NCBI GenBank assembly: GCA_900551385.1
Contig: URVS01000065.1
Span: 1 to 7,915 of the forward strand
Direction of reading: 5' to 3'
Source: an uncultured Mollicutes bacterium
GTDB taxonomy: Bacteria > Bacillota_I > Bacilli_A > RFN20 > CAG-449
Length of the DNA: 7,915 bases
Positions 6,742 through 7,915 of this stretch are shown here, piece after piece. The notes below the pieces were generated by a model. That model worked only from the letters and a program-made list of their open reading frames with translations. It was not told the DNA's origin and ran no database searches. How positions within the stretch are numbered: position 1 is the stretch's first letter; each line of letters opens with the position of its first letter. The translations under genes and the position numbers were made by a program.

Positions 6742-6769
6742 TTTACAAAATAATTAATTAAGCTATAAT
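6742..6769 (+). promoter_or_regulatory. Sigma-A promoter of the FMN-binding-like lipoprotein
   Basis: TTTACA (6742-6747), a 16-base spacer and a perfect TATAAT (6764-6769), about 35 bases before the start codon. Together with the consensus ribosome binding site it suggests that the lipoprotein is expressed separately and more strongly than the three upstream genes. Confidence 0.65.
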
Positions 6770-6785
6770 ATAATTGATTTTATTC

Positions 6786-6792
6786 AAGGAGG
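6786..6792 (+). promoter_or_regulatory. Strong ribosome binding site of the lipoprotein gene
   Basis: AAGGAGG, 12 bases before the ATG at 6805. It is the best Shine-Dalgarno match among the plus-strand genes, though the spacing is a little long. Confidence 0.75.
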
Positions 6793-6804
6793 ATATATTT
6801 ATTT

Positions 6805-7915
6805 ATGAATAAAAAATTAAAAGTATTACCTATCTTAGCAATGGGATTAATGCTTGTAGCATGTAATGGTGGAACATCATCTTCATTAAAACCTACATCA
6901 AAAAATGACGACGTTAATTTCACTCTTAAAGTAGGATCTTATGTTGCTTTAGGTTCAAATGCAAACCAAATCGAAGTTAGTACAGCTGCTGTCATTTTAA
7001 AAGAAGATAAGATTGTCGATGCATATTTTGATGTATTACAAGCACCTTTCAAAATTGAATCAACATCAGATAAAAAGACAGAAAAAGTAACTTACACAGT
7101 TTCTTTAGACACAACTACTAACCAAACAAAAGATGCTGGTGACAAAGTAATTGAAACAAAACAAGAATTAAAAACAAGATATGGAATGGCTTCAACTGCA
7201 GCAGAAGGCGAATGGAACGTTCAAGCTGCTAACTTTGCTAAATACACAGTTGGTAAAACAATTGATGAAGTAACTTCAAAAAATTATAAAAGTCATTACA
7301 ATAAAGATGGAACAGAAGTTGTTGCTGGTTGTTCAATTAGCCAAAAGAACTTCACAACAGCTTTAAAAGTTATTACAGATACAAAAACATTCAAAGCTCC
7401 TGCTGGAAAAGTAAGTGCTGGTTTAGGTTATAAAGTTTCTGCATTATCAGATAACGTTTTAACAGTTACATTAGCAGGTTCTGCAACAGATAAAGATGGA
7501 AAAATTTATGAAACATCAATCAATGCATATCAAATTCCTGTTACAGTAGATGGATCAAGTGTTACAAGTCCAAAAATTGCAATTGATACTTCAAAGAAAC
7601 AAGCAACAGTTGCTAATTTCAAAGATCATACAGTTGCTTCTGGCGAAAACACATATTATACATCTGTTCTTTCAAAACGTGAATTAAAAGAATTATATGC
7701 AATGAAAGAAAATAATGAAGATGCACAAAAGATGGAATGGTACAATCAAGCAAATAACTTTGCAAAATATGCAAAAGGTAAAATTGCAAGTGAAATCGCT
7801 GGCAAATCATATAAATCAAATCACAATAAAAATGGTACAGTTGAAGTTCCAGGTTGTACAATTACTATGGAAGGCTTTGCTGTAGCAATTGGTAAATCAG
7901 CTACAAATAAATCTG
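6805..7915 (+). CDS. Duplicated FMN-binding-like surface lipoprotein (PplA-like), partial
   Basis: At least 370 residues; the gene runs off the right edge. A signal peptide ends in the lipobox L-V-A-C with Cys20, followed by a Ser/Thr-rich linker to about residue 36. The rest holds two homologous units. Each has a beta-rich part (start QIEVSTAAVILKEDKIVDAY in the first), then E-L-K-x-x-Y, an EWN/EWY helix, NFAKY, a Lys/Asn-rich loop and a G-C-[S/T]-I-[S/T] site. These sites are C176-S177-I178-S179 and C351-T352-I353-T354, exactly 175 residues apart. The layout resembles Clostridia/Bacilli lipoproteins related to FMN-binding domains, where Ser/Thr in such a motif takes FMN from ApbE. The nearby ApbE, EetA-like and EetB-like genes support a PplA-like electron carrier. 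Actual FMN attachment is inferred. Confidence 0.75.
   Translation, partial: MNKKLKVLPILAMGLMLVACNGGTSSSLKPTSKNDDVNFTLKVGSYVALGSNANQIEVSTAAVILKEDKIVDAYFDVLQAPFKIESTSDKKTEKVTYTVSLDTTTNQTKDAGDKVIETKQELKTRYGMASTAAEGEWNVQAANFAKYTVGKTIDEVTSKNYKSHYNKDGTEVVAGCSISQKNFTTALKVITDTKTFKAPAGKVSAGLGYKVSALSDNVLTVTLAGSATDKDGKIYETSINAYQIPVTVDGSSVTSPKIAIDTSKKQATVANFKDHTVASGENTYYTSVLSKRELKELYAMKENNEDAQKMEWYNQANNFAKYAKGKIASEIAGKSYKSNHNKNGTVEVPGCTITMEGFAVAIGKSATNKS
7165..7365 (+). repeat. Repeat unit 1 of the lipoprotein (residues 121-187)
   Basis: Begins ELKTRYGMA, continues with EWNVQAANFAKY, VGK and YKSHYNKDGT, and ends at the site AGCSIS followed by FTTAL. It matches unit 2 in order and spacing at protein level; the DNA has diverged, so the duplication is old. 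Confidence 0.8.
7681..7890 (+). repeat. Repeat unit 2 of the lipoprotein (residues 293-362)
   Basis: Begins ELKELYAMK, continues with EWYNQANNFAKY, KGK and YKSNHNKNGT, and ends at the site PGCTIT followed by FAVAI. It is the counterpart of unit 1, with Thr instead of Ser as the candidate FMN acceptor. Further units may follow outside the window. Confidence 0.8.

Noticed and set aside
7619..7861. 80-codon minus-strand open frame rich in His/Tyr/Leu
   Set aside because: Antisense to the lipoprotein repeat region; no start signal.
1..7915. tRNA genes, CRISPR arrays, insertion sequence ends
   Set aside because: None seen: no cloverleaf-like or GGTTCRA signature, no regularly spaced direct repeats and no transposase-like frame.

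Overview
The window is AT-rich DNA from a low-GC Gram-positive bacterium (Bacillota/Bacilli, possibly near Mollicutes or Erysipelotrichales; the exact lineage cannot be fixed from sequence alone). Strong AAGGAGG-type ribosome binding sites, lipoprotein signal peptides and the ribosomal protein sequences support this. Every tryptophan codon I read is TGG, no gene has an internal TGA, and rplD ends in TGA. The standard bacterial code therefore fits better than the mycoplasma code.

Left part (1-3941, minus strand): the start of the S10 ribosomal protein operon in its classical order rpsJ-rplC-rplD-rplW-rplB-rpsS-rplV-rpsC, with short gaps or overlaps. All look intact and ordinary except rpsC, which is cut by the window edge. 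Its first ~48 residues are typical S3. It then runs for at least 75 codons into a very AT-rich, Lys/Asn/Glu/Gln-rich segment with three cysteines, where the KH RNA-binding domain should begin. This is the most surprising signal in the window.

Middle (3942-4297): a 356-base divergent intergenic region. It carries a structured rpsJ leader, several short palindromes (one CG-rich in an AT-rich setting) and candidate promoters in both directions.

Right part (4298-7915, plus strand): a four-gene set resembling a flavin-based extracellular electron transfer (FLEET/EET) locus. It encodes an exported ApbE-type FMN transferase lipoprotein, a membrane-anchored NusG-domain-II protein (EetA-like), a polytopic Gx-transporter-type membrane protein (EetB-like) and, behind its own promoter, a lipoprotein with a duplicated FMN-binding-like domain (PplA-like; runs off the window). 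The inferred scheme is that electrons from the membrane quinone pool pass via EetA/EetB to the surface lipoprotein, which carries FMN attached covalently by ApbE. The proposed FMN acceptor sites have the unusual form G-C-[S/T]-I-[S/T]. No NADH dehydrogenase, quinone-synthesis or ECF flavin-transport genes are visible here.
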